In this document: piece by piece, positions 18,345 to 26,844 of the stretch | How positions within the stretch are numbered: the stretch's first letter is position 1 | How the letters are laid out: each line of letters begins with the position of its first letter | Position numbers and translations under genes: made by a program | The notes under the pieces: generated by a model | The model's input: only the letters and a program-made list of their open reading frames with translations | Told to the model about the DNA's origin: nothing | Database searches by the model: none | Source: an uncultured Roseivirga sp. | GTDB lineage: Bacteria > Bacteroidota > Bacteroidia > Cytophagales > Cyclobacteriaceae | Direction: 5' to 3' | Length of the DNA stretch: 64,000 nucleotides | Assembly (NCBI GenBank): GCA_947493005.1 | Contig: CANLOY010000004.1 | Coordinates: forward strand, 62,001 to 126,000

Positions 18345-18716
18345 ATGAACATTAACCCATCACCAAAGCAGCAACAAGACTTTATGTCTATGCCTGATGT
18401 TAAACCTGTTTTTATGGTTAACCTGCTAAAGTTCAGGCCTAAAGGAGTTGAGATTTATCAAGAGTATATAAAGAAAGTAGCCCCACTGTTAAAAGAGGTT
18501 GGAGGTGAGTTAATATGGTCGGGTAAGCCATTAGGTATTTTAATTGGCCCGGAAAATGAGAGTCTATGGGATGCCATGTTGATTGTTCGATATCCTGATA
18601 AAATGGCTTTAGCACAATTGGGAGGGAATCCAGAATACCCTGGACACCTGAGAACAGAAGCCCTGGAAGATTCTCGTTTAATTGCCTGTGCCCAACTAGA
18701 CTTTAGTCAAAGCTAA
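18345..18716 (+). CDS. DUF1330 domain protein
   Basis: A 123-residue dimeric alpha-beta-barrel-type protein. The V-F-M-V-N-L-L-K-F strand, Y-Q-E-Y-I-K-K-V-A-P and the later L-I-V-R-Y-P-D-K-M-A strand with a following R-T-E-A-L-E-D-S-R-L match DUF1330/EthD-like folds. Function is unknown in most members. The last 14 bases overlap the convergent membrane-protein gene. Confidence 0.75.
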   Translation: MNINPSPKQQQDFMSMPDVKPVFMVNLLKFRPKGVEIYQEYIKKVAPLLKEVGGELIWSGKPLGILIGPENESLWDAMLIVRYPDKMALAQLGGNPEYPGHLRTEALEDSRLIACAQLDFSQS

Positions 18717-19773
18717 CCTGTTCCAGATTAACCTTAAAATGATTTAATAGCCAGACTGATTTATCACTTTTAATATTCTTATAATTGATTTCAAGGGTTA
18801 GCTCCTCAATTCCGGTGAGTCCAGATATCTGCTGAATCCGTTGTTCATTTTCTTCAATAGCATCCAGAAAATCCAAAGCGGAACGTATACCTATTCTTTG
18901 AAGTTTCATAATATCATAATGGAATTCAATAAGTAGTTTGGCTTGTGAAACCCAATCCAATAAAACCCTGACTGGGAATGGCGTTTTCACTATGAGTAAT
19001 AGAAAGTTGAATTGAGCAAGGTTCTGAACATTATCAATACCAACTTCATTGAGCCTGAGTTTGTGGAAATAGCTGATGCCTTCAATGGCTTCTAATGGCA
19101 GGTTTTCCACTTCCTCTTTTCTTCTACCGGGAAAAATGTCAGAAGTCTTATCCATTAATAATTTAAAACCCTTGTCTGGGAATATTCCAGTAAGGAAGGC
19201 AATTACTAAAATCACGCTTGATTCGGATTCTGGGTCATCATAACCGAGTACATAGGCCAGCATCAATGAAACTACAGGAGCCAATAACATTCTAATGCCT
19301 ATGGAGAAAAAGTTTCCAGGAGTTAAGTCGATAGTAGAAAACCTTCTGTAGATATACTGTCCGCCACTAAGGAATCCTCCCATTAACGCCCAGCCAACAA
19401 TAGCCAGACTCTTCTTTTCTTTTCCATAAACAGGATCGGCCCAGAAGTCACTTCCAGACCATAACATACTTTTTGCGAGGCCTTGATCCGTCAGGTCATA
19501 AAGTGACCAGCCCATGAGCATTAAAAACAAGCCGATCATGCTTAGTACCGTAACAAAAATAACTGGTAGGATATAGTCTTGTCTGGCAAATTCCTTATCC
19601 ATACTGTTTTTTAAACTAAAAGATTTCTCTTTGAGGTTAAGGCTGCTAATCAAAGAATCCAGCTCTTCTTGTTTGCGTACCAGTCTGAACTTAAAAAATG
19701 AGAAAGTGATAATTATGAAGTATGAGCTTAACAGTACTAAAGCTATAGCTTCAATCCATTGGGCAAGAGACAT
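18703..19773 (-). CDS. Multi-pass membrane protein with helical cytoplasmic tail, unknown
   Basis: About 356 residues. Five hydrophobic segments occur in the first 210 residues (starting near residues 5, 55, 115, 145 and 175), after which comes a soluble, helical C-terminal half with repeated short L-x-x-I/V-G-I turns (L-N-E-V-G-I-D-N-V, L-Q-R-I-G-I-R-S-A, I-S-G-L-T-G-I-E-E). These turns recall helix-hairpin-helix units, but that is only a resemblance. The internal ATG is chosen because it begins directly at the first membrane helix; a longer start 23 codons upstream is possible. No known family recognised. Confidence 0.6.
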   Translation of the reverse strand: MSLAQWIEAIALVLLSSYFIIITFSFFKFRLVRKQEELDSLISSLNLKEKSFSLKNSMDKEFARQDYILPVIFVTVLSMIGLFLMLMGWSLYDLTDQGLAKSMLWSGSDFWADPVYGKEKKSLAIVGWALMGGFLSGGQYIYRRFSTIDLTPGNFFSIGIRMLLAPVVSLMLAYVLGYDDPESESSVILVIAFLTGIFPDKGFKLLMDKTSDIFPGRRKEEVENLPLEAIEGISYFHKLRLNEVGIDNVQNLAQFNFLLLIVKTPFPVRVLLDWVSQAKLLIEFHYDIMKLQRIGIRSALDFLDAIEENEQRIQQISGLTGIEELTLEINYKNIKSDKSVWLLNHFKVNLEQVSFD

Positions 19774-19933
19774 TTTTTGTTGTGTTTGGAGGAATATACA
19801 AACATTTTGAAAAGCATGAGCATACAAATTATAAGATGGCATGACTTAGCTAGTTTTTGCTCTGGTGGAATTCAGCTATATAATTGTTGAATTGAAATTG
19901 ATAAATTCATTGTCGAATTAAACACACATACAC

Positions 19934-21034
19934 ATGTCGAGATATCAAAGTAAGGAGTACAAAAAGCGCTCCTATTTGCCTGAATTGCCAGTTGTAGACT
20001 GGAGTGCAATCGGTAAAAAGGCACCGAAAATCATCCCTTTCGATTACAAAGGTGCAGATGCACCATTACCAGATGCAGATATGGTTGTTATCACCTGGAC
20101 AAGTGCAGAATGGTCGGCTTTTGATCATGTATTTGTTAACAGCCAAACACCCAGAGGGCCATACGCTTCAACTGACTGGAGAGATGCCTGGAAAGCCTAT
20201 AGCCGTGGAACATCGAGTGCTGAAGGAACCACTCCCTGGGGCTATTACCTTTTGGTTGGGATAGAAGACAACTCAGGAAGTGAGAAAAAGGTAATTCTAT
20301 TTAAGTCTGAAACGCATTTGGCACATGCGCCATACATTGCCGGTTTAACAGAAATGACCAAGTGCATTTTAGAAGATGCCAAACCAGATCAGATTTATTC
20401 CATAGGAACGGCAGGAGGAGCTTCTTTAAAGTCTGTACTTGGAGATGTAGCACTTACTAACTCAGGACATATCAAGCTGAAACTACCTGAAAACAAAGGG
20501 GTAGATTTTAATAATAAAACGTTTACTTCTTCCTTTTATCCATATCTGGATATGATACCCTCTGTTGAAAAACAGTTTATTCCATTAAGCACGGTAATGA
20601 CAAAAAGTGAGCTGGAATATTTAATCGAAAAACTTCACGAAGAAAAGAAAGTAGCAGCACCTTTCGGTTACGAGGATCTGGTCAACTTTCCATTGAGTCC
20701 TTCCAATACCGATAAGCCCAAGGTGATGGAAGCCAAGGGCATTCCATTGCTTACTACGGATTACTACTTTATTGCCAATGGAGATGACACTGCACAATAT
20801 TCAGCTTTGGAAATGGACGATACGGTAATAGGACATCAAGCTGGTTTGATGGGGGTAGACTATTGCTACGTTCGGAACATCTCAGACCCGGTGATTGCCA
20901 GCAAAGCTCAGGATGGAACGGAAATTCCTGCTGAAGTAAGGGAAGAATGGTCAAGCCTTATTTATGAGACGGCTGGGTTCTATACCAGCTTCAATGGCGC
21001 TTTAACCGCCTGGGCAGCTTTGGTTGGTCAATAG
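19934..21034 (+). CDS. Nucleoside-phosphorylase-fold protein
   Basis: A 366-residue cytoplasmic protein that follows the purine nucleoside phosphorylase/MTA-SAH nucleosidase plan: an opening strand M-V-V-I-T-W-T-S-A-E, the phosphate/ribose-binding type I-Y-S-I-G-T-A-G-G followed by G-D-V-A-L-T-N-S-G, the A-L-E-M-D-D strand in place of V-E-M-E-A, and R-N-I-S-D-P-V in place of R-x-I-S-D. The family cleaves N-glycosidic bonds of nucleosides. It is larger than ordinary nucleosidases (about 230-290). Its neighbour downstream is a UDG-like protein on the same strand, 180 bases away across an inverted repeat. Substrate unknown. Confidence 0.7.
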   Translation: MSRYQSKEYKKRSYLPELPVVDWSAIGKKAPKIIPFDYKGADAPLPDADMVVITWTSAEWSAFDHVFVNSQTPRGPYASTDWRDAWKAYSRGTSSAEGTTPWGYYLLVGIEDNSGSEKKVILFKSETHLAHAPYIAGLTEMTKCILEDAKPDQIYSIGTAGGASLKSVLGDVALTNSGHIKLKLPENKGVDFNNKTFTSSFYPYLDMIPSVEKQFIPLSTVMTKSELEYLIEKLHEEKKVAAPFGYEDLVNFPLSPSNTDKPKVMEAKGIPLLTTDYYFIANGDDTAQYSALEMDDTVIGHQAGLMGVDYCYVRNISDPVIASKAQDGTEIPAEVREEWSSLIYETAGFYTSFNGALTAWAALVGQ

Positions 21035-21062
21035 CAATTCAATTGAGTTGTCTCAATTATAT

Positions 21063-21155
21063 CGTCATTCCCAACTTGATCCGATATTTCGGATGGGAAT
21101 CTCACTAAAAGAAACAGGTGACCTTAATGAGATTCCCGATTCCTCGGGAATGACG
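21063..21155. repeat. 93-bp inverted repeat (CGTCATTCCC...GGGAATGACG)
   Basis: The outer 10-base arms CGTCATTCCC and GGGAATGACG are perfect complements. Inside, GGGAATCTCA and TGAGATTCCC form a second nested pair, so the unit can fold as one long stem or two hairpins. It fills the gap between the phosphorylase-fold and UDG-like genes. A partial relative is at 15434-15460. It is REP- or MITE-like; no coding content. Confidence 0.7.
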
Positions 21156-21213
21156 TTGCTTCTTCGATTTTTGTTAAAGCCTCTTTTTAGAACATTAAAT
21201 AGTAAACACAATC

Positions 21214-22917
21214 ATGTCAAATTCAACCTATAACCCACCACGTGCCAAGGAAGTAGATACAAAAGATCCTTTAGAAATAGATTTAGTATTCAACATCCGT
21301 TCGTGCGGGACCTGTGACTTTTTCTGGCCTAAGGATAAAAGAAAGCAACCCTATGGACCTTATACCGCTTTTGATTTTCAAAAGAGCATTCCTGATGAGA
21401 ATGATCCAAAAGATAACCCAGAGGATTACTTATGGTTGAAAGGAGTAACGAGAGAGGACGCTTTCCCTAATGGAGAAGTAATGGACGGTTGTCGGAAAGC
21501 ACCCATAATGACCATTGGTATTAACCCCAATATGACTGCTTTTGCTCCAGGGCAACAAGGAGCGAGCTGGGCTTATCCCAATTTTACCAGCGATGAGGAT
21601 ACAGATGCATGGACCAAGTATGCGTATTATTATAGATACAGGTCAGTATATCAGGAGCACTTGAATCTGGATTTTGTGAAGGAAAACCTATCATCTGAAG
21701 GGCAGATTATTGCAGAAAGGGATGGTAAGCTGGTCAGTGCCGAAAGAACTAGTTCTTCTCCTTCTTATGATATAGAAGTCCTTTATGATGGAGATGCTAA
21801 AGCGACTAAAATCCATTTGTCTGGAGAATTAGGCTCTCCTCAGTATGTGCTGTTATATGATCACTTTGAACCGAATAATGTGTTTAAAAAAGGAGATGTC
21901 ATTGCTGCTAAACCGAATATTCCTGCAGGTGTAGAGACAGACGTCTATCAAGAACAAATAGGCTACTATGAGCAGTTAGTGCCCACGTTGAATATGTTTT
22001 CAGATTTCCTGAAAGAAAAGGGAATGACAGGTGCCGATATTCAAATTGGGGAAGATGTCGGACAGTTGGATATGGTGGCTTGCGCATCTCCGCATTGGAA
22101 TAAGGCTTTCCTGAGCGATGAGAAGGGAGATAGGGAACCAGACATTATCAATAACTGTGTTTCAAAAAATGCCTGGGCCATAAAGCAGTTGGTGCAGACG
22201 AAACCAGCCGTACTTTATCTGGTTGGAGAATCTTCCTGGAATATGTTCAGAGATGCTTTTGGTGGTTTAATTCACCAAAAAGAACCCATGCCGGAGTATC
22301 CTGAAGATGGTGCTTTTACACTCTTTAAAAGTACCATAGATGATAATAATCCTTGCTACTTTAAGTTTTCGACAGAGATTGATGGAAGATCATATGAATT
22401 GACAACGCGCTTAATCGCTACGCCTCACTTTTCTTACAATACTAATTTCCTGCCTCAGTTTAGAATGAGTCCTGATGACCTGAAGGCTTTCAAAGCGAAT
22501 TATGCTGCATGTTATGCCTATTTCGAAAAAAGTGAAGATGTTGACATAGTGCCAGCAAAAGATTATGGTTTTTCAGCAATTCAGATTGTAAAGAATACGG
22601 ATGAGGTTTTTCAAGCACTTGAGAAAAACTATTCTGAAGCATTGAAAGCATTAACGCCTGGATATTATAATCCACATCGTCAAATGGCCGAGGTGTTAGA
22701 AGGGCTTTATAATGCGGGTAAATTAAGTTATGTGAAGGGCTCGGGAGAAGAAAAAGGTTACTTGACACGCTCTGAAGGTTCATGCAGTTTCTGTGTAAAC
22801 GATCACTGGGAATTTCCTTTAGGTTGTCCTTATAAGAAAACGGAAGAGCCAGCACCCCCTGTAGGCTTTCTGAAAAAAGTGGCAGCCCAAATAGTCAAAG
22901 CTGGCAAAAAGGAGTAA
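21214..22917 (+). CDS. Large Cys-rich protein with uracil-DNA-glycosylase-like motif order
   Basis: A 567-residue protein with no assigned family. Four stretches match the UDG superfamily in order: I-M-T-I-G-I-N-P-N (residues 98-106, like the G-E-x-P-G loop), L-D-M-V-A-C-A-S-P-H-W-N (like the N-V-x-K-C-R-P-P strand), V-L-Y-L-V-G-E-S-S-W (like V-x-L-G-x-x-A), and I-A-T-P-H-F-S-Y-N-T (like T-x-H-P-S-Y). Cysteines cluster at both ends: Cys31/Cys34 (C-G-T-C), Cys93, and Cys524/527/538 (C-S-F-C ... G-C-P-Y-K-K), a possible iron-sulfur or zinc site as in family 4/5 UDGs. It is far larger than normal UDGs (about 200), with a long insertion. Activity is inference. Confidence 0.55.
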   Translation: MSNSTYNPPRAKEVDTKDPLEIDLVFNIRSCGTCDFFWPKDKRKQPYGPYTAFDFQKSIPDENDPKDNPEDYLWLKGVTREDAFPNGEVMDGCRKAPIMTIGINPNMTAFAPGQQGASWAYPNFTSDEDTDAWTKYAYYYRYRSVYQEHLNLDFVKENLSSEGQIIAERDGKLVSAERTSSSPSYDIEVLYDGDAKATKIHLSGELGSPQYVLLYDHFEPNNVFKKGDVIAAKPNIPAGVETDVYQEQIGYYEQLVPTLNMFSDFLKEKGMTGADIQIGEDVGQLDMVACASPHWNKAFLSDEKGDREPDIINNCVSKNAWAIKQLVQTKPAVLYLVGESSWNMFRDAFGGLIHQKEPMPEYPEDGAFTLFKSTIDDNNPCYFKFSTEIDGRSYELTTRLIATPHFSYNTNFLPQFRMSPDDLKAFKANYAACYAYFEKSEDVDIVPAKDYGFSAIQIVKNTDEVFQALEKNYSEALKALTPGYYNPHRQMAEVLEGLYNAGKLSYVKGSGEEKGYLTRSEGSCSFCVNDHWEFPLGCPYKKTEEPAPPVGFLKKVAAQIVKAGKKE

Positions 22918-22994
22918 ACTCAGCACGATTATTCTTAGAGGAATAAGTTTTCTCAGATCAGCTGCAAGGTTAAATCAATCTGTTAAAAGAAAGC

Positions 22995-23366
22995 TTATTC
23001 CCTTAACTCTTTAAACACAATTGAATTATTGTCAGGGTCGTAGACTCCGACACTTAGGGCTTGATCGTTTTCTGTAATTTCTCCCATTAGTGTTCCCCCA
23101 TGAGCTTTAACTGTGCCAATAAGAGCTTTCAGGTCAGAAACTATAACATCGAATTGATGTCGATTTTGATCAGCGGTATTTCTAGCTATTTCAGCTGGGC
23201 AGAAAAGGAGTTTCATGTCCCCCCAGTTTCCGGAATATAGCTTGGTTCCATACATTTCATTTTCTTCAAAATCAATATTGAAAACACTGGAATAGAAATC
23301 TAACATTTCATCCATTTTAGTAACGGCTAATGTCATGCCTTCAATTTGGTAATCCACTTTTTCCAT
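22995..23366 (-). CDS. VOC family protein
   Basis: About 123 residues of vicinal-oxygen-chelate fold: M-T-L-A-V-T-K-M-D-E-M-L-D-F-Y near the start and D-P-D-N-N-S-I-V-F-K-E-L at the end. The ATG at 23366 is chosen because a longer frame to 23423 would run into the end of the neighbouring S9 peptidase gene and adds residues unlike the family. It lies 10 bases downstream of that peptidase gene on the same strand, so it may be the tail gene of that unit. Substrate unknown. Confidence 0.78.
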   Translation of the reverse strand: MEKVDYQIEGMTLAVTKMDEMLDFYSSVFNIDFEENEMYGTKLYSGNWGDMKLLFCPAEIARNTADQNRHQFDVIVSDLKALIGTVKAHGGTLMGEITENDQALSVGVYDPDNNSIVFKELRE

Positions 23367-23376
23367 ACTATGCTTT

Positions 23377-25434
23377 TTAACGTCTGATATCCATAGAAAT
23401 TGACTCGGTTCTATACTTATCAAACCAAGTTAGTATTGCTGAAACCTTACCAATTAAATTGCTGGGTCTGGCGGCAATGCCATGATAAGCACCCGGAATA
23501 CGCACCATGGCAGTTTCAACCCCTTTGAGTTTTAATGCGGTATAATACTGTTCTGACTCATGAATAGGTGTTCTTAAATCCGCTTCACCTGTTAAGAGCA
23601 TAGTAGGTGTGGTGACATTTCCAATCAGAGAAATAGGAGAGTGCTTCATATATTTTTCAGGATCTTCCCAAGGCTTTTTCTCAAACCAGTATCGTGTGGC
23701 AAAAGCAGACATATCAGCATACAATGCCCAGCTATACCAGTTGATTACCGGCTTGGCGACCACCGCAGCTTTGAATCGATCGGTTTTGCCTACAATCCAT
23801 GAAGTGAGTACACCACCACCAGAACCACCGGTAACAAAGAGCTGACTTTCATCGATATACCCTCTTCCGATTACTTCGTCTACACCAGACATCAGGTCAT
23901 CATAATCTTTGCTTGGGTAGTTCTTATCGATTTCGTTACCGAAATCATAACCATAGCTAGTACTGCCTCTAGGATTGGTATACAGTACAACATAACCCGC
24001 AGCGGCCATCAGTTGTATCTCTCCGGAAAATACCGGGCCATAACTAGAGAATGGGCCACCATGAATTTCGAGAATCAGTGGGTACTTTTTGTTCGGGTCA
24101 AAGTCAGCAGGTTTTACAATCCAGCCATTGATATCCAATCCATCGGCTGACGACTTATACCAGATTTCTTCAACCTGCCCCAGCTTTTTATAATCCAGCA
24201 GGTCTTCGTTGACCTTGGTAATTCTTCTGTTGTTTCCGTTGTTTCCAACCCCTAAATCCGCTGGTTCATGTGTTTCTGCCCAGGTATAGGCATAGTTACC
24301 ATTATCAGCAATAGAGTAGCCCCCAGAGGTATAAGGCCTGCCTAAAGACATACCACCCAGACCTTCGGTAATATCCGTCACCTTTCCCTTCAGTGTGATG
24401 TGAGCGATTTTGGTGTGCGCCTTGTCTACATACTGAAAGTAAAGCCCTTTGCCATCGGCTGCCCATTTGATATTGCCAACATCTCTGTCCAGTTTTCCAG
24501 ATACCAACCGACTATTGGAACCATCAACATTGGACACATAAAGTTTGCTGATCTGGTAGCCCTTGTACTTATCATCATATCCAAGGTAGGCCATTAGCTT
24601 TCCGTCAGGTGAAATGTTTGGACTGCCATCAGGGCCATAGCGATTGGTCAGTTTCTTTAATACTCCTGTAGTCAGCGACACAGAATAGATATCTGAGTCA
24701 GAGCCTTCAAACTCCCTGTCTTCTCTCATGTTGGCACTGAAGTACAGATGCTTCCCATCCTTTCCCCAGGTAGCATTTCCATGATTAAACGGACCTTCAG
24801 TAACTTGCCTTGGCGTACCGCCAGAAACATGCACGGTAAAAAGTTGCTGGTTACCTTGAGGCAATTCACCAACCCCATCTCTTCGCCAGGAGAGATCATC
24901 TACATATTTAGGAGGAGCATTCCATGTAGCACCTTTTGGTTTGGCGGGCATTTTAATAGGTGATGGTTTAGCCTTTGGAACAAACATGTTGAAAGCCAGA
25001 TGTTTATCGTCAGGAGACCAGGTGATGCTTGAAGGTGATTTTTCTGAGTTCACCAGCACCATTTCATCCCCAGAATCCATCCATCGCAGATAGATTTCTG
25101 ACTTCCCATCTTTATTGGAGGTATAGACTATTCTAGTACCATCATGAGACCACCTTGGAGAGCGGTCGTTTTGCTCGCCCGTGGTTAGGGGTCTGTTCTG
25201 AGTGCCATCGAAATTGGCAATCCAAAGATTCGATAGACTCCTGTCCGTCATAATGTCTTTGAAGTTCCTGACATAAATTACCTTCTGTCCGTCAGGGGAA
25301 ATTTGCGGGTCAGAGACAAATTCAAGATTGAAAATGTCCAGCATTTCCAATCGGTTGGAAACCTGTGCACTGAGGCTTGAAATAAGGAATACGGAAAGCA
25401 GAATAGAATACGAGAGTCTTTTTAGCAGTTTCAT
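23377..25434 (-). CDS. S9 family serine peptidase (prolyl oligopeptidase type)
   Basis: An exported 685-residue peptidase. A signal peptide (residues 1-23, ending S-L-S-A-Q) is followed by a beta-propeller with repeated P-x-x-S-P-D-G-K and W-S-x-D-G-T turns (about 35-400), then the alpha/beta-hydrolase domain. The catalytic triad is Ser538 (G-G-S-G-G-G), Asp619 (T-G-E-A-D-L-R-T-P) and His651 (G-A-Y-H-G-I). The size suits acylaminoacyl-peptidase or DPP-type members that take short peptides in the periplasm. A VOC gene follows 10 bases on. The upstream region (25435-25790) is filled with tandem repeats. Confidence 0.9.
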   Translation of the reverse strand: MKLLKRLSYSILLSVFLISSLSAQVSNRLEMLDIFNLEFVSDPQISPDGQKVIYVRNFKDIMTDRSLSNLWIANFDGTQNRPLTTGEQNDRSPRWSHDGTRIVYTSNKDGKSEIYLRWMDSGDEMVLVNSEKSPSSITWSPDDKHLAFNMFVPKAKPSPIKMPAKPKGATWNAPPKYVDDLSWRRDGVGELPQGNQQLFTVHVSGGTPRQVTEGPFNHGNATWGKDGKHLYFSANMREDREFEGSDSDIYSVSLTTGVLKKLTNRYGPDGSPNISPDGKLMAYLGYDDKYKGYQISKLYVSNVDGSNSRLVSGKLDRDVGNIKWAADGKGLYFQYVDKAHTKIAHITLKGKVTDITEGLGGMSLGRPYTSGGYSIADNGNYAYTWAETHEPADLGVGNNGNNRRITKVNEDLLDYKKLGQVEEIWYKSSADGLDINGWIVKPADFDPNKKYPLILEIHGGPFSSYGPVFSGEIQLMAAAGYVVLYTNPRGSTSYGYDFGNEIDKNYPSKDYDDLMSGVDEVIGRGYIDESQLFVTGGSGGGVLTSWIVGKTDRFKAAVVAKPVINWYSWALYADMSAFATRYWFEKKPWEDPEKYMKHSPISLIGNVTTPTMLLTGEADLRTPIHESEQYYTALKLKGVETAMVRIPGAYHGIAARPSNLIGKVSAILTWFDKYRTESISMDIRR

Positions 25435-25576
25435 AAGGCTGAGGTTGATATGAAAAGGAAGATAGTAAAAGACTACAAGAGGAGAAAGTGTACTTGTTAT
25501 GAATGGAAACCCTTAAGTCATTCAGAATTATAAAGTTATAGACTAGCTACCCTTTGATTCTCTAAAGGGGCTTATT

Positions 25577-25722
25577 TCTCCCTTTAAGGCAGGGGTAATC
25601 GATACTACTTCGTCACCCTTTAGGGTTGGGGTAACTGACACAACTTCGCTCACCCTTTAGGGCTGGGTTAATAGATACCATTTAGTTCTCCCTTTAGGGT
25701 TGGGGTTATTATCATAGTCCTA
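25577..25722. repeat. Four ~37-bp tandem degenerate repeats
   Basis: Units start near 25577, 25613, 25650 and 25687, each opening with TC(A/T)CCCTTTAGGGTTGGGG or a close variant and then about 18 variable bases (often ACTTCG). A mirror half-unit, TCTAAAGGGG, sits just before the first (25561). The array fills the gap between the divergent S9 peptidase and phosphodiesterase genes (25435-25790); nothing else is visible there. Confidence 0.7.
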
Positions 25723-25790
25723 AGTGCTTAGCTTAATAACCCTTTTTTAATATGGAGTTGCCCCCCTTGTCCGGGAATCATGCTATTTTC

Positions 25791-26786
25791 ATGACCATGA
25801 AACAAATGATTTTGCTCGCCATTGCTTTCTTCTTTTGTCTGGGATGCAAAGAAGAGCAGAAAGACCGAAAAGTGGTTTTTATATTACTCGATGGCATACC
25901 TGCCGATGTATTGGAAAGTGTTGAAACGCCATTTCTTGATGAGATTTCGGAAACTGGAGGCTACACTCGTGCTTATGTAGGTGGAGAAAAAGGAGGGGAG
26001 TCTGAATCACCAACCATTTCTGCGGTGGGCTATAACAGTCTACTTACTGGTACCTGGGCTAATAAACATAATGTATGGGGAAATGACATTAAGGACCCCA
26101 ATTATAAGTATTGGAGCATTTTCAGGCTGGCAAGACACGCTAAGCCTGAAACAAAGATGGCAATCTTCTCTACCTGGCAAGACAACAGAACCAAATTGAT
26201 AGGAGAAGGCCTAGCCGAAACAGATTACCTGAAAATGGATTATGCCTTTGATGGTTTTGAGTTAGATACGCTTCGCTTTCCACATGATGAAGATCGAAAG
26301 TACATCTCCGATATTGACGAATTAGTCTCCGAAGAAGCGGCCAGATATATCAAGTCTGAAGCCCCTGATTTGTCTTGGGTATATCTAGAATACACTGATG
26401 ATATGGGGCATGAATATGGAGACAGCCCACAAATGACGGAGGCAGTGAAGCTTGCTGATAAACAAGTGGGAAGAATCTGGGAATCTGTAAAAACAAGGCA
26501 AGAGCAACACAACGAAGAATGGCTGATAGTCATCACCACAGACCATGGTAGAACCTCCTCAGACGGTAAAGGACATGGTGGACAATCAGACCGAGAACGT
26601 ACTACATGGATTGTAACCAATTACCCGAAGCCATTACCGGCATTTTATCAAAATCCGGGCATTGTAGATATTATGCCCTCTATGGCCAGTTTTATGGATT
26701 TAACAATGCCAAAGAGGAGTGAGGAAAGAATTGATGGGGAGAGTTTTGTTGAGAGGTGGCAGAGTGCTGCTGATTTAGTTTTTTAA
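25791..26786 (+). CDS. Alkaline-phosphatase-superfamily phosphodiesterase lipoprotein
   Basis: A 331-residue lipoprotein related to nucleotide pyrophosphatases/phosphodiesterases. The ATG at 25791 gives a clean lipoprotein signal (A-F-F-F-C-L-G-C). Metal and nucleophile motifs are F-I-L-L-D-G-I-P (metal Asp), S-P-T-I-S-A-V-G-Y-N-S-L-L-T-G (Ser or Thr nucleophile), D-D-M-G-H-E-Y-G and T-T-D-H-G-R. The pattern fits enzymes that hydrolyse phosphodiesters or sulfate/phosphonate esters in the periplasm; the substrate is not told by sequence. It is divergent from the S9 gene and ends 58 bases before the convergent hamB. Confidence 0.8.
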   Translation: MTMKQMILLAIAFFFCLGCKEEQKDRKVVFILLDGIPADVLESVETPFLDEISETGGYTRAYVGGEKGGESESPTISAVGYNSLLTGTWANKHNVWGNDIKDPNYKYWSIFRLARHAKPETKMAIFSTWQDNRTKLIGEGLAETDYLKMDYAFDGFELDTLRFPHDEDRKYISDIDELVSEEAARYIKSEAPDLSWVYLEYTDDMGHEYGDSPQMTEAVKLADKQVGRIWESVKTRQEQHNEEWLIVITTDHGRTSSDGKGHGGQSDRERTTWIVTNYPKPLPAFYQNPGIVDIMPSMASFMDLTMPKRSEERIDGESFVERWQSAADLVF

Positions 26787-26844
26787 ATTTCCAACTTTTC
26801 GGATAAGTTAAAATCTATTTTGTTTTACTAAACAGCTATCATCT

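Noticed and set aside
22490-22855. 121-codon minus-strand frame inside the UDG-like gene
   Set aside because: Antisense shadow of a long coding frame with clear motifs.
25577-25722. Tandem repeats considered as CRISPR
   Set aside because: The units are degenerate, directly adjoining, and lack equal-length unique spacers.
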